From Microvirga soli (GTDB taxonomy: Bacteria; Pseudomonadota; Alphaproteobacteria; Rhizobiales; Beijerinckiaceae), in the NCBI RefSeq assembly GCF_016734765.1, contig NZ_JAERQE010000006.1, positions 1 to 64,000 of the forward strand: a stretch of 64,000 nucleotides of DNA. Direction: 5' to 3'. A program made the position numbers and the translations under genes. Shown here in pieces: positions 1 through 9,780 of this stretch; positions within the stretch are counted from its first letter, which is position 1; each line of letters begins with the position of its first letter. The notes beneath the pieces are model-generated. The model was not told where the DNA came from and did no database searches. It was given only the letters and a program-made list of their open reading frames with translations.

Positions 1-38
1 CATCAGGGGTTCGTGTCGCAACGACCACCTTCAGGCCC

Positions 39-689
39 TCAGACGGGATGAACAACCTCCTTAGATCTCACAGCTAGGCCGGCAACCTCCTCCTGTAAGC
101 GACTGTATTCGAGCTCAAGGGCGGCTTGACGGGCTTGGAATGCTCTTGCCGTCTCAAGAGTGCGCATTGCAGAATCGCGCTCGGCTCGCAACCCTGGAAG
201 CATCGTCTCAAGGGAGGCGCGCTCATGGGCCAGCTTCTCAAACTCGTGTTTGGCTTCAGCGATCCGGGCAGGATCAAGTTGAGCGTCCAGACTTTCCAGT
301 TCAGTTCGCTTCTTGCTCAGTTCTTGTGATACTGTAGCAAATTCAGCTGCCACAGCGGCTGCCTGCGCTTTAACCTCCTCAATCTCCTGCCGGGCAGTAT
401 CGAGCGAGGCAAGCTCGACTTGGATAGCGCTCCGCCGTTCCTCGAGCGCAGAGACCTCGGCGATTAGTCGGTCTCGATCTTGGATCTTCTGTTCGACAAT
501 GCTCAGCTCAGAACGCCGCTCAGCGAGAAGCCGCTCCTCTTGTGCCCTCAGTTCACGAACATTCTCGAGGCGTGTCGCATCAGGAAGCCGGTCGCGGCGG
601 ATCTGAAATACAATAGCGATGCCGCTCATCAATAAGGCAAGCGCAGTTCCGGTTAGCATCGTTGGGAAAACGAGAATGGAAGCGTCCAC
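39..689 (-). CDS. membrane-anchored coiled-coil protein (216 aa), unknown function
   Basis: A hydrophobic N-terminal segment (about residues 5-30) is followed by a short basic stretch and then an almost uninterrupted charged, Glu/Arg/Leu-rich heptad pattern to the C-terminus. This predicts a single-pass membrane protein with a long cytoplasmic coiled coil. The start is a GTG preceded by an AAGGA-like ribosome site. It lies 11 bp after the larger coiled-coil gene on the same strand, so the two are probably co-transcribed with the upstream helicase-nuclease gene. I recognise no enzymatic domain. Shared architecture suggests a partner of the larger coiled-coil protein, but that is inference. The operon may continue beyond the left edge. 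Confidence 0.7.
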   Translation of the reverse strand: MDASILVFPTMLTGTALALLMSGIAIVFQIRRDRLPDATRLENVRELRAQEERLLAERRSELSIVEQKIQDRDRLIAEVSALEERRSAIQVELASLDTARQEIEEVKAQAAAVAAEFATVSQELSKKRTELESLDAQLDPARIAEAKHEFEKLAHERASLETMLPGLRAERDSAMRTLETARAFQARQAALELEYSRLQEEVAGLAVRSKEVVHPV

Positions 690-700
690 GTCAGTATCCT

Positions 701-2407
701 TCAGTTCTGAGGAGTGGGTGCTGCATTAGTGGGTGCAGGCGTGGCCGGAGCCGGCGCGACGACAGGGTTTACTGCCGGAGCAGCTGCGCGCTGGAGCCGC
801 TCAACCTCCACCTGAAGCAAATTACGGCGGGCCTGCTCCTGATCGATTTGTCGCCGTACCTCACTCAACTCATCTTTCGCTCTTGCCAGATCTTGTTCTG
901 CCTGCAGCCGTGCGGTCTCGGCGCGTCGAGCAGTAGCTTCGTCCGCAACAGCGGCTGCTCGTTGTCTTTCAAGCCGGGCTACCTCAGTCTGAGCATCCGC
1001 AAGCTGTCTCTGCGAGCCGCCCAAATCTCCTTGCACCTTTGCGAGTGCCTTCTCAGCCTCTACGCGAGCAGCTTCCGCTCGCTTTGCAGCAGCCTCGTCA
1101 GTCTGGATAGCTGTACGCTGTCGTTCGAGCCGAACCACCTCGGCCTGTGCGTCCATAAGCTGCCGCTGTAACGCACTCAGCTCACCTTGAGCTCTTGCAA
1201 ACGCTTGCTGAGCTTCGGTGCGCATGGTTTCGACGCGCTTTACGGCCGCCTCATCGGCGACAATAGCCGCCCGCTGCCTTTCGAGCCGCGCTACCTCAGC
1301 CTGGGAATCCGCAAGCTGCCGCTGTGAGCCACCCAAGTCTCCCTGCACTTTCGCAAGTGCCCTCTCAGCCTCGAGGCGAGCCGTTTCCGCTCTTTTTGCG
1401 GCAGCCTCGTCAGCCTGGGTGGCTGCGCGCTGTCGCTCGATCCGGGCCAACTCGACCTGGGTATCCGTCAGCTGCTTCTGTAGACCAGCTAACTCCGCAT
1501 TGGCTTTAGCACCGGCTGCTTCGGCCTCGGTCCGAGCAGTCGCAGTGCGCCGCGTGGCAGCTTCGTCAACTAAGACGGCAGATCGCTGCTTTTCGAGCTG
1601 TGCCAGTTCCGCACGGGTATCAGCAAGCTGGCGCTGCAGACTGCTCAATTCTCCTTGGGCTTTTGCAAATGCGCTCTCGGCCTCAGCGCGAGCAGCTTCG
1701 GCCCGTTTCGCCGCAGCGTCGCTCGCTGTTGCGGCAGCAAGTTGAGCCTTTACACCCTCTAGCTGGATATTCAGGCGCGCGAGCTCGGATGCTTTGTCCT
1801 GCCACTCCTTAAAGACATTGTCTCTGTCCGTCTTAATCCGGGTGGCGTCGCCAGCTGCCTTCTGCGCATCACCGAGATGACGTCTTGCCGTTTCCATTTG
1901 CGGCCCAAGGTTCTCAATGGCGGCCCGAAGGTCGTTGCGCTGCTTTTCAAGGACGTCTGTATTCTCAGCGAGCAAATCTCGTGCTTGCCGGGCAGCGGCC
2001 TCTTCGGCTTTTGCTGCTCTCACCTGAGCCCTTAACCCCTCCATCTCCGCCAGCCCTTTCGCGAGATCTGACTCGGCGGCCTTCCAATCGCGGAAGACCC
2101 GGTCTCGATCCGCCTGCACGCGGGCTGCATCGGCTGCAGCCTTCTGAGCTTCGTCGGCTTGACGCTGCGCCAGGGTCTTTCGCGATTCCAGCCCATTGAT
2201 CTCGGTCAGAATCCCATCTCGTTGGGCTTCCTTCGCCTCCACCGCCACTTGGCGCCGCTGCAATTCGGTTTCACGACCCTCAATGCTGCGCTGGGTTGTT
2301 TGTATCAGAATAAAAATCGCTGCATTCAACCCGATCACAGCCACTGCAAGCACTGCAATAAAAGCAATCCAAATACGCCCAGAGCCTTTGTTGAGATCTT
2401 TACTCAT
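701..2407 (-). CDS. membrane-anchored coiled-coil protein with six 52-residue repeats (568 aa)
   Basis: The chosen start is the ATG at 2407, one base after the stop codon of the helicase-nuclease gene; an upstream in-frame start would overlap that gene by about 130 bp. Residues about 13-35 form one transmembrane helix. The rest is predicted coiled coil. From about residue 220 to 530 it consists of six tandem 52-residue units, each opening with a motif like AAAKRAE.AR.EAE and containing Q.QLAD.QAE.ARLERQR. The C-terminus is short, Pro/Ala-rich and low complexity. No catalytic motif is visible. Tight spacing suggests translational coupling to the helicase gene. A structural or sensor role at the membrane is possible but unproven. 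Confidence 0.8.
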   Translation of the reverse strand: MSKDLNKGSGRIWIAFIAVLAVAVIGLNAAIFILIQTTQRSIEGRETELQRRQVAVEAKEAQRDGILTEINGLESRKTLAQRQADEAQKAAADAARVQADRDRVFRDWKAAESDLAKGLAEMEGLRAQVRAAKAEEAAARQARDLLAENTDVLEKQRNDLRAAIENLGPQMETARRHLGDAQKAAGDATRIKTDRDNVFKEWQDKASELARLNIQLEGVKAQLAAATASDAAAKRAEAARAEAESAFAKAQGELSSLQRQLADTRAELAQLEKQRSAVLVDEAATRRTATARTEAEAAGAKANAELAGLQKQLTDTQVELARIERQRAATQADEAAAKRAETARLEAERALAKVQGDLGGSQRQLADSQAEVARLERQRAAIVADEAAVKRVETMRTEAQQAFARAQGELSALQRQLMDAQAEVVRLERQRTAIQTDEAAAKRAEAARVEAEKALAKVQGDLGGSQRQLADAQTEVARLERQRAAAVADEATARRAETARLQAEQDLARAKDELSEVRRQIDQEQARRNLLQVEVERLQRAAAPAVNPVVAPAPATPAPTNAAPTPQN

Positions 2408-2408
2408 C

Positions 2409-5400
2409 TCAGCGGCGCCCGAGCTCTCGTTCAATCCTGTCAAGGCATGCCCCCATATCATTCGCAAGTTCATGAACCCAGAAGCGCAGCACTCTCCATC
2501 CGCGCGCCTGAAGCTCCGCGTCACGCAGTCGATCACTTACCTTCCGGTTCCCACTAGAATCGGTATGCCATCTCCGACCATCGACCTCGATGTCGAGCTT
2601 GGCTCCATCGGGGTTGAGAGCGAAATCGAGATAGCGTGTTCCCACCGGATACTGTGGTATGGGATCCCAACCTCGACCGCGCATGGCAGTATCGAGGCGG
2701 CGCTCCCAATCACTGTCGTGCTGGTGCGGTCGCGGTGGAGACCACGGCGTCGACGCGCGCTGTGCTAAGAATTCGATGTGACGAATCCCACAAGAGCGCG
2801 CGTAAGCGAGATCCCCAACGACAATGCAAAGCGCCCGGGCGCGACTGACTGCAACGTTGAGGCGCCGGCGCTCTCTTTGAAGAAAGGTCCACGCGGAGCG
2901 CGGAGCACTGGCCGCTAGCACTAAAGAAAAGAATATGAGGTCAGCCTCTCCACCCTGGAATTTGTCAACTGTTGAGACTCGCAGGGAAAGCTTCTCCCGC
3001 TCGGAGGGTGATAGAGTGCGGTTGATTGTCGTCTGAAGCTGCGCCACCTGAGCGTTGAACGGCGAAATGACACCAATGCTTCCTGAGAACTCAGGATCTT
3101 CTGCGATGCGCTTGAGCGTTCGACCAATTTGCTCGGCCTCGGCTTGGTTTACGGTTCCACCATCCTGCCGGGTCGCGTACCCAGTGACATTCTCCCAGGC
3201 CAGTCCAGGCTTATAGCCCGAAGGCGCACGGAAAGCTTCGAGCTGCCGCCGCCCAACAGTTTGCCATTGTAGAAGTCAGCATTCAGGTAGTCGACGATCG
3301 CGGGCGCAGAACGGAACTGATCGCCCAAGAACATCCTGGAGCCATGCGGCCGCCTCTCACAGAAGTCGAATAGGGAGTTGGTACTCTGAGCGATTGATGC
3401 GCGCCCTGTCGCCGGCAGCCCTAGACTGTCCATCAGCGCATGTTCCGCGGCGTTGCCGAGGGGCGGAACGAAACGGAGCTGCATGGGGTCTCCGACCACA
3501 ACAGCTTTGCGCGCGCGCGCCATCAGGGGCAGTGCCGAGGCAATGTCGCACTGGCTCGCCTCATCAAATATCACGTAGTCGAACAGGCCCGCGATCAGCG
3601 GTATTCGCGAAGGAGCCGAGAGAGTACTCACGGCCCAGATAGGACGGTGCCGCAGCACCGCACGTGCATCTTCGGCATCCATTCGTCGCGCACTTTTGAA
3701 CCTCGCAAATTCGACTTCTCTGGCACGGTTCGATAGGTGCCGCCACTCCGCTTCGCCGGGCCTGGTCAGTGCCTTCGCGATCCGAGGGATAAGAGATTTA
3801 AGTTGAGCACCAAGGTCGACCTTGTTGACGACTGTAGCGAGATGCTCTGTCGCGTCTTCCGACACAAGTTGCACGAGACGCTGCCGAATTTGCTCTGCAC
3901 GACGTTCAATCTCGGACACTGTGGCCATTTCTGGTAAAGGCCCTTCGAGATTCACCTCTGGCGTTCGCAAACGTCTGTTTTTCATCAGCTCGAGCAATCC
4001 GCGGAGCCAGGATTTGCTTCTCCTGGATCTCTGATCTTTCGGCTGATACTGACCAAGGAAGTTTAGGCGCTCAGACAGCTCGGAAAGTGCAATATTGTAC
4101 TTGCTGATCTCATGTGACCGTCGCCAACCATCCTGCTGACGCCGCGCTGCCTGGAGGATCGCCTGCCGGTCTGCTTCGCTGTCCGCAAGCTCACGTGATG
4201 CCCGAGTTTCGGTACGCGCTAATTCGGTAAGTGCATCGAGGAAGCTCGTGTCACGTTCGCCTTCCGCGTCACGGGCACGGGTGAGCAGTGGAGCGTCAGG
4301 TACCAGCTCCTTGAGGCGGCGTTCCACTTCGTCGACGGCTTGATGGTTTTTGGCAGCAAACAGCACACTCCGACCTGCTGTTACGGCGGAGAGAAGCAGA
4401 GATAATATCACCTGGCTCTTGCCGGTGCCAGGTGGCCCCTGAATCACCGTCAATGGACCCTCGAGAGCAGCCTCAGCCGCCTCAGTCTGGCTGTCAGTCA
4501 AATGATCCGGCGAAAGGACCGGCACGTTCATTGACGTAGCCGGCGTCGCTCCAAGACTAAGGACTGCTCCAAGCGCAGTTGATGCGAGCATGTCAGCATT
4601 CCACACCCGCAAGCTCTCAAGATCTTCAGCAGCTCCTTTCGTAAAGGTGCCATCCTCAGGCAGAAAGAAGCCTACTGCATTACGTAAACCGGTGCCGTGA
4701 AGCGGCAGCTCGAGAGCAATGTCCGCCGGACGCAGCACCGCTCCACCGAGCGTTGCCAACGCGTGACGCATCCGATCTCCCACGGCGGCAAGATCGGTCT
4801 CCTCCCCTTCAGGGAAAAGCTGGTCGATGAGAGCACTCTCGGTCCAAGTCGAGTTGCGTCGCACCTCCCGAAGCCAAGCGGGATTGAGGGATGGCAGAGT
4901 GTCGCCGATCTGGAGAACTAGGTCTGCTCCCTCTATGCACCAGTTCGCAGGGAGAATGAGGCCAGGGATGAGTGCGGTGCCCTCTGCAGTTGAAAACAGT
5001 GACATCGGCCAGCCGATTGCCGCCGTCTGCATGGCACGCCGGGCCAGCGCCTCGCGCAGTGTCTCTGGCAGCCGTTCCATACCGATGCGGAGTTCCGCAT
5101 CGGCCCACCAGCGTCCGGAAGGCTGGAGGAGCTGCCAAACCTTTCCGTGACGATCGGCATACTCCTCCACCTTACCGCGAGGGTTAGCGCGCTGCGTCGC
5201 CGCGTAATAACCGAGGAGGGATGCCCAATCCGGAAGAGCTCCGTCCGCTCTCGAATCCGTTGATGCCGGCGCTGACCTCTCAGCGCGCGGGCGGTGGATT
5301 GTTGGAATCGCGTAAAGAGTGTGCGTACTTGTGGATGCGCTGGGCTGAGAGCCCTGCCCTGCTGCTTTCCGCTCGACCTGCGATGGCTGCCGGGCGGCAC

Positions 5401-5578
5401 ACCAGCGTCCGTGAGCGTCGCGGACGATTTCACCCCGCTCCGAAAGGATAACTAAGCTGGAAAGAAGCTCAGAACCCTGGATCCGGAAACCTGAGCCTCT
5501 CAAACGCCAGATGAGCTGCGCGTCTGTTGCCCCTCTGGGGAAGAGAGACAGCACTTCTCGGATTGTATGATCAAGCAC
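2409..5578 (-). pseudogene. SF1 helicase with C-terminal PD-(D/E)XK-like nuclease, split by a 1-bp frameshift
   Basis: Two reading frames together encode one protein of about 1,056 residues. The first (5578-3149) has a winged-helix-like N-terminus, Walker A GPPGTGKS at residues 381-388, Walker B DEASQ at 672-676 and motif GDPMQL at 696-701. The second, readable from about 3250 to 2409, carries NQAEAEQI, DKFQGGEADL and LNVAVSRAR (SF1 motifs V and VI), then a DUF559/Vsr-like nuclease core with E-x-D followed by GRRWH. Restoring one G opposite the CCC at 3252-3254 joins them into FYNGKLLGRRQLEAF. Start is GTG, overlapping the small upstream frame by 8 bp. It is either a genuine inactivating or phase-variable mutation or a sequencing error. 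Helicase-Vsr-like fusions are known in prokaryotic defence loci. Confidence 0.8.
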
Positions 5579-5819
5579 AGCATGCCCCTTCCGGCGCTGC
5601 TGATGCCAGGATCATATGAGAGGCATCCGCGAAGTTGTAAAAACGGCTGTAATTAGGACCCTCGTGAATCGCTTTGACAAGGCGATCAGGGCCCCAAGTT
5701 TGGTGTATGAAGTAAGGGGTAAGAGTTTCTGCATAGCCTAAACCGGCGGTCAAAGCCCACAACAGAACATTGCACCGCAACCAGTGCCAAAACACCGGCG
5801 TCCCCAACCGCCGTAACAT
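5571..5819 (-). CDS. small hypothetical membrane protein (82 aa)
   Basis: This short frame starts with ATG after a GAGGT sequence and has one hydrophobic segment at about residues 12-32. The rest is polar with several Tyr and Cys. Its stop overlaps the GTG start of the helicase-nuclease gene by 8 bp, an arrangement typical of translational coupling, so it may be the first gene of that operon. I recognise no family. The AT-rich 216 bp upstream (5820-6035) would hold the promoter. It could also be a spurious frame in the leader. Confidence 0.4.
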   Translation of the reverse strand: MLRRLGTPVFWHWLRCNVLLWALTAGLGYAETLTPYFIHQTWGPDRLVKAIHEGPNYSRFYNFADASHMILASAAPEGACCA

Positions 5820-6035
5820 TATATTAAAAACCTCTAAACCCGCTGCCGTATTTTTCTCACATTTCAGCCACTTTCCTCTACGGTATAGAAACCGTCAACT
5901 ATAGCTAGCAAGCCATAATGTCACACAGTTAATGGTCTGACTTTTATCGTTTGCCCCACGTTCTATGGACCGACGTGCTCTCGCCCCAGCCGCACCTGAA
6001 AACGTGATGCGCGTCTACGCACAGAGCACGTCTTA

Positions 6036-6950
6036 TCAAACGGCAGTGACAAATCGTTCCGCTGTCAGTACAGGCTCGCCATCAAAGCGGTAGGCCGCCA
6101 ATACACCTCCAGCCGCAATACTCCAGTCGACACAAGCAGCTCGGGGCGACATGAGAATGGGCTCACCCTTCATCCAATAGTGTCCGAAGAAGATAGGCAG
6201 GCCGCCCTCTCCGCCAAAAAGCAAAGAATTTCGAACAGGTGTCTCGGGAATAAGCTCCCGAAGCTCCTCGCTGATCACTGCTGCAGCCTGGAATGTCGCG
6301 CCCGGCTCCAGCCACCATCGCAGACGCACCTCGCGCCGTTCCTTGCCATCTTTGTCCAGAAAGCTAACTGGATGAGGCAGCTTTTCCTCCAACCCCTTCA
6401 CCAGGACTTCCAGGGCTTCCTCGGTTTCAGTGCCCTTTCGCGCCAATTTAATCAGATGCTCCCGCGGCAAAGCCCCATTGACCAAATAGGGCCGCAACCG
6501 CTCCAGCATGGCTGGATGCCAACACGCGTGAACGACGCGCAGATAGGGCAGATCAAGCCAGAGCGGAATGCTCTCGAAAAAGCGTAGGCACTCGCGATGG
6601 AGGTCGGAATTCTCGCCGACAGCACCGAGAAAGGCTTTGTGCTGGTTGCGGTGAGTGTCGTCGTGTCGGCGCATGAACGCGCCGGGGCGATCCGGGTCGG
6701 GCGTGGCCCACATGAGCGCGTTGTATTCGTGGTTCCCAAGTGTGATGAGGGCGGAGCCGGCATCGACCATGGCGCGCACGAGCAGAACCGTTTCGATCTG
6801 TTGTGGACCGCGATCAATTAGATCGCCTACGAAAATCGCCGTTCGCTCAGGATGTCGCCACGCCCCACCACGCTCACGGTATCCGAGCTTTCCGAGTAGC
6901 GCCCGCAAAGCCTCCGCGTGGCCGTGGACATCACCAATGATGTCATACAT
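6036..6950 (-). CDS. calcineurin-like metallophosphoesterase (304 aa)
   Basis: The protein begins with the metal-binding signature GDVHGH (residues 6-11), followed by GDLIDRGP and GNHEYNA, the canonical order D-x-H, GD-x2-DRG, GNHE of the calcineurin-like phosphoesterase family. Late His residues complete a dinuclear metal site. The family includes diadenosine tetraphosphatases (PrpE/ApaH-like) and protein phosphatases, and the start MYDIIGDVHGH is most like PrpE-type enzymes. The length is somewhat above that of PrpE. There is no signal peptide, so it is cytosolic. It sits alone on the minus strand between two defence-type genes; whether it belongs to a defence function or is simple cargo cannot be told. 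Confidence 0.85.
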   Translation of the reverse strand: MYDIIGDVHGHAEALRALLGKLGYRERGGAWRHPERTAIFVGDLIDRGPQQIETVLLVRAMVDAGSALITLGNHEYNALMWATPDPDRPGAFMRRHDDTHRNQHKAFLGAVGENSDLHRECLRFFESIPLWLDLPYLRVVHACWHPAMLERLRPYLVNGALPREHLIKLARKGTETEEALEVLVKGLEEKLPHPVSFLDKDGKERREVRLRWWLEPGATFQAAAVISEELRELIPETPVRNSLLFGGEGGLPIFFGHYWMKGEPILMSPRAACVDWSIAAGGVLAAYRFDGEPVLTAERFVTAV

Positions 6951-7169
6951 GGAAAGACTTTCTCCATTTCGTGCGGCTTGTAGTTAGAGGGAGCATAAAC
7001 TGCTCCAAATCCTTAATTGGCAAACTCCACCTGTTATCCCTGGCGGTCCCTCAGGGCACGGAATGGAGTCCAGAGGCATACTCAGCGCGGTGGATTCCCT
7101 TTTGCTTCGCTGTGCTTCCGTCAGGAATGGCAAGGGACGAACCGCCCGCCCCTCCGCCTGCAATAAACC

Positions 7170-8918
7170 TTAAGCGACCAACTGCGCTTCGGGTGAAACC
7201 GTCTGCTCCTGGTCTGAAGCCGCCTGAAGACCCCAGTGCTTGATGAACATATCGACCAGCCGCTTCTGGCGAAGCTCTAGGAGCGCCGGTGTCCACTGAT
7301 CTTCGTCACGGACCTCATTGGTCAGAATGAAGGGAGAGCTTGTTCCCTTTCCCTTGAAATAAACATTCTTCTTAGTCGCAAACTCGTAATTGCTAGCGGA
7401 CGGATTCTTTCGCACGTGCAGAGGCACCAGATTGGCCAACCGGTGCGTCCAGGCGACGCGCACATCCGGATCAGGGAACCAAGCAATCCATTCAGAACCG
7501 CTCTTTGGCGTTTGCGGAAGCACATGCTCAAGGGACAGGTGGGCGAACTCCTGCTTCTTGCTGCCATCGCTCACAAGCGCCTCCAGGCGAAGCATGAGCG
7601 CCATGCGCGCCTTCGGCAACTGCCGATAAATGTCTCCGTCGAGCGCGGTGCGGAAGGCCCTCTTCTGCTCCTCGGATAGGGCAAGCGTCTTGAGCGAGGC
7701 CGCATCACCATCAAACGCGTCAGCCTCTATCTCCTTCGTCAACTCGGCATAAACTTCGATGCGCTCGTTGAAGCCCGCCTTCGTGACCAACAGCAAAAAG
7801 GTCAGCCGCTCAAGAGCTTTGAAGAACTCCGCAAGCTGCGTCGGTTTGTTACGGAAGCGTTTGGCGTAGACGAGCGCGGGCGGCACCCAATCCTTGAAGT
7901 CCACTCGGTTGAGCCAGGATAGGTAGTCGTTGACCTTTTCAGCGTGCTCCGTCGCCTCATACTCGGCATCGCGAATGAAGTTCCATACCTCTGCATACGG
8001 TCGGATGACCTGGTTGATGAGCACAATCGGAGCTTTGTATTCGAGCACGAATGCCTGAAACTCTTTGATGAGGGTCGCGCGTTGCTTCTGTTTTGCATAA
8101 ATAGTGCGAATATGTCCAAACAGATCGCCGAATGCTTCGCGCCCGAGAGACGTCTCGATTTGACTCCACTGCTTAGCATAGGTCCTGGCCTGCTCCTCTC
8201 CGGCTGCAGTGCGTATCGCGCCCAAAATGGCAGCCTTGAGGATATCGATGGGGGCGAGATCAAGTCCTCGATTGTTGAGAACCGAGAAGATGCGATAGGC
8301 AGCCTCCAGATCCGGAGTCGATATGACTACGAGCGAGCAGTCACTGATCAAAAAGCGCCAAAGCGCATCCCGCTCTGCGGTTGACAGTGCAGAGACCTTC
8401 TCGAACAGCAGCTTTGCATTTTCGCGGTAGCGCAGGCGGCTGTCCTCGAGCTTATCCGTGCTCGCGATCAGTTGTTCGATTCCTCCCTCTTCCTGAATGA
8501 AGGTTCGGAAGAACCCCGCATCTTCCTCGCGCGCCGTTAAGCGATATTGGTTTTTCTCATTCAGGCTGGACAAGCCGCGCTTATACAGGAACACCGTGAT
8601 GTCTGCTGCCGCGTGAGGCATGGCTGCCCGTAAGGCCGCAAACAGGATCGTGAGCGTGCTAAGTCGCTGCTGGCCGTCGACTACCGACGCCTTGGGATCT
8701 CGATCGTTCTTGATCAGCACAATGCTGCCTAGGAAGTACTGGCTTGAAGCGCTGGTCGCTTGAGCCGCTCTCATTGCAGACACAAGATCGTCGAACAGCT
8801 CCTCGGCCTGCTCCGTCGTCCAGGCGTAGGGTCGCTGGTAGTCTGGGATCTCGAAATGGTAATTGCCTTCGAAAATTTCACGAATGAGTTTGTCGTGTGC
8901 TTCTAACGTCCTGGCCAT
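7170..8918 (-). CDS. DUF262/DUF1524 (GmrSD-like) protein (582 aa)
   Basis: The N-terminal DUF262 domain has IPDYQRPYAW at residues 24-33 and the diagnostic DGQQRLSTLT at 81-90, a ParB/sulfiredoxin-like NTP-binding motif. The C-terminal DUF1524 domain has LEHVLPQ and, about 30 residues later, HRLANLVPL with a trailing Asn-rich segment, the His-Asn-His nuclease arrangement. This is the single-chain form of type IV modification-dependent restriction enzymes such as GmrSD, and related proteins occur in other phage-defence systems. It appears intact and monocistronic. A role in restricting modified phage DNA is family inference. Confidence 0.88.
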   Translation of the reverse strand: MARTLEAHDKLIREIFEGNYHFEIPDYQRPYAWTTEQAEELFDDLVSAMRAAQATSASSQYFLGSIVLIKNDRDPKASVVDGQQRLSTLTILFAALRAAMPHAAADITVFLYKRGLSSLNEKNQYRLTAREEDAGFFRTFIQEEGGIEQLIASTDKLEDSRLRYRENAKLLFEKVSALSTAERDALWRFLISDCSLVVISTPDLEAAYRIFSVLNNRGLDLAPIDILKAAILGAIRTAAGEEQARTYAKQWSQIETSLGREAFGDLFGHIRTIYAKQKQRATLIKEFQAFVLEYKAPIVLINQVIRPYAEVWNFIRDAEYEATEHAEKVNDYLSWLNRVDFKDWVPPALVYAKRFRNKPTQLAEFFKALERLTFLLLVTKAGFNERIEVYAELTKEIEADAFDGDAASLKTLALSEEQKRAFRTALDGDIYRQLPKARMALMLRLEALVSDGSKKQEFAHLSLEHVLPQTPKSGSEWIAWFPDPDVRVAWTHRLANLVPLHVRKNPSASNYEFATKKNVYFKGKGTSSPFILTNEVRDEDQWTPALLELRQKRLVDMFIKHWGLQAASDQEQTVSPEAQLVA

Positions 8919-9038
8919 TGCCCCATGCCCTATTGTCTATGACTGCCGTCGAACTCGTAAGCTCACGAGTTCAGAGGAGTACCTAATGTTTCGAAAGATC
9001 GTCTGATGTGGCGCTTCCAAAATTATAATTCCTATCGC

Positions 9039-9560
9039 TCATGCTCTGGGAGCCAAACGAGCTTGACCCCAGGCGAAGGTTTGCTCCTGCTGTTCCTTCA
9101 GGAAGGCTCCTTCGTCGGTGACGGCATATCCCAGATTGCGAGCGACAGTGATGAAGCCTCCCAAGGCGCGATCGCGCAACTCTCCTGTCTCCTGTCCCTC
9201 CCGGTTCACCACAATGGACGAGATCAATGGCCAGCCTTGGCGGTGTGCATACTCGCACAAACGGGTGAGATGATCTCCCATCTGGAGGAAAACCTTGTTC
9301 CATGGGACATTGCTCGCATCGGCCACGTCCTTGTAGCTGAGATACCTCTGCTCGGCAGCCGCCTGATGGATCACAAGCCGTGTCTTCTCGAAGTCGAGCC
9401 CATGGGTCCCGCGCCGCTCCCGCTCCTGCAGCAGGCGCGGAAAGTCAGGATCGGACTCGAGACCGTTGCGGCGGAAGGCGTCAATCCAGCCCTCGAGGGT
9501 CTTCAGGTCGTATTCTTCCAGGGGCTTAAGAACAGGCTTGGCGCGAACCTTCTTGGACAT
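9039..9560 (-). CDS. restriction-locus-associated hypothetical protein (173 aa)
   Basis: The start is the ATG at 9560, preceded by GAAGAGAG; an upstream TTG is less likely. The basic N-terminus is followed by an alpha-helical region and a C-terminal domain with LSYKDVADAS (helix-turn-helix-like), GWPLISSIVVN and GFITVARNLG. I recall proteins of this kind immediately downstream of type I specificity genes in many proteobacteria, which fits its position 40 bp after the hsdS remnant. No biochemical role is known to me. It looks intact although the restriction genes upstream are broken. Confidence 0.65.
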   Translation of the reverse strand: MSKKVRAKPVLKPLEEYDLKTLEGWIDAFRRNGLESDPDFPRLLQERERRGTHGLDFEKTRLVIHQAAAEQRYLSYKDVADASNVPWNKVFLQMGDHLTRLCEYAHRQGWPLISSIVVNREGQETGELRDRALGGFITVARNLGYAVTDEGAFLKEQQEQTFAWGQARLAPRA

Positions 9561-9600
9561 TGTGCTGCTCTCTTCCAAAGTACGGGCTTCCTGGATCCAC

Positions 9601-9780
9601 TCAAGCCGCAGCCCTGCCGCGACGCCGCTTTGGCGCCGCTGCTCGTTCTGCGCGGATACGTTCGAGGAAAACGCTCGCCGGCTCGTCGTTCGGGTCCTGC
9701 GGCACCAGCTCGCCGTGGAAGGCCTTGGCGAGGATCTTCTCGTCGAGCCTGTCCGTCAGCTCCAGCGCGCGCTGAGAACC
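9601..9780 (-). pseudogene. hsdS: C-terminal remnant of type I specificity subunit hsdS
   Basis: In a frame different from the hsdR frame, about 60 codons read LTDRLDEKILAKAFHGELV, then PQDPNDEPASVFLERIRAER and a basic Ala/Arg tail ending in TGA at 9601-9603. The block LAKAF.GELVPQDPNDEPA is the hallmark C-terminal end of HsdS proteins. Nothing of the target-recognition domains remains; directly upstream the DNA reads as hsdR. The remnant lacks a start of its own. Confidence 0.85.
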
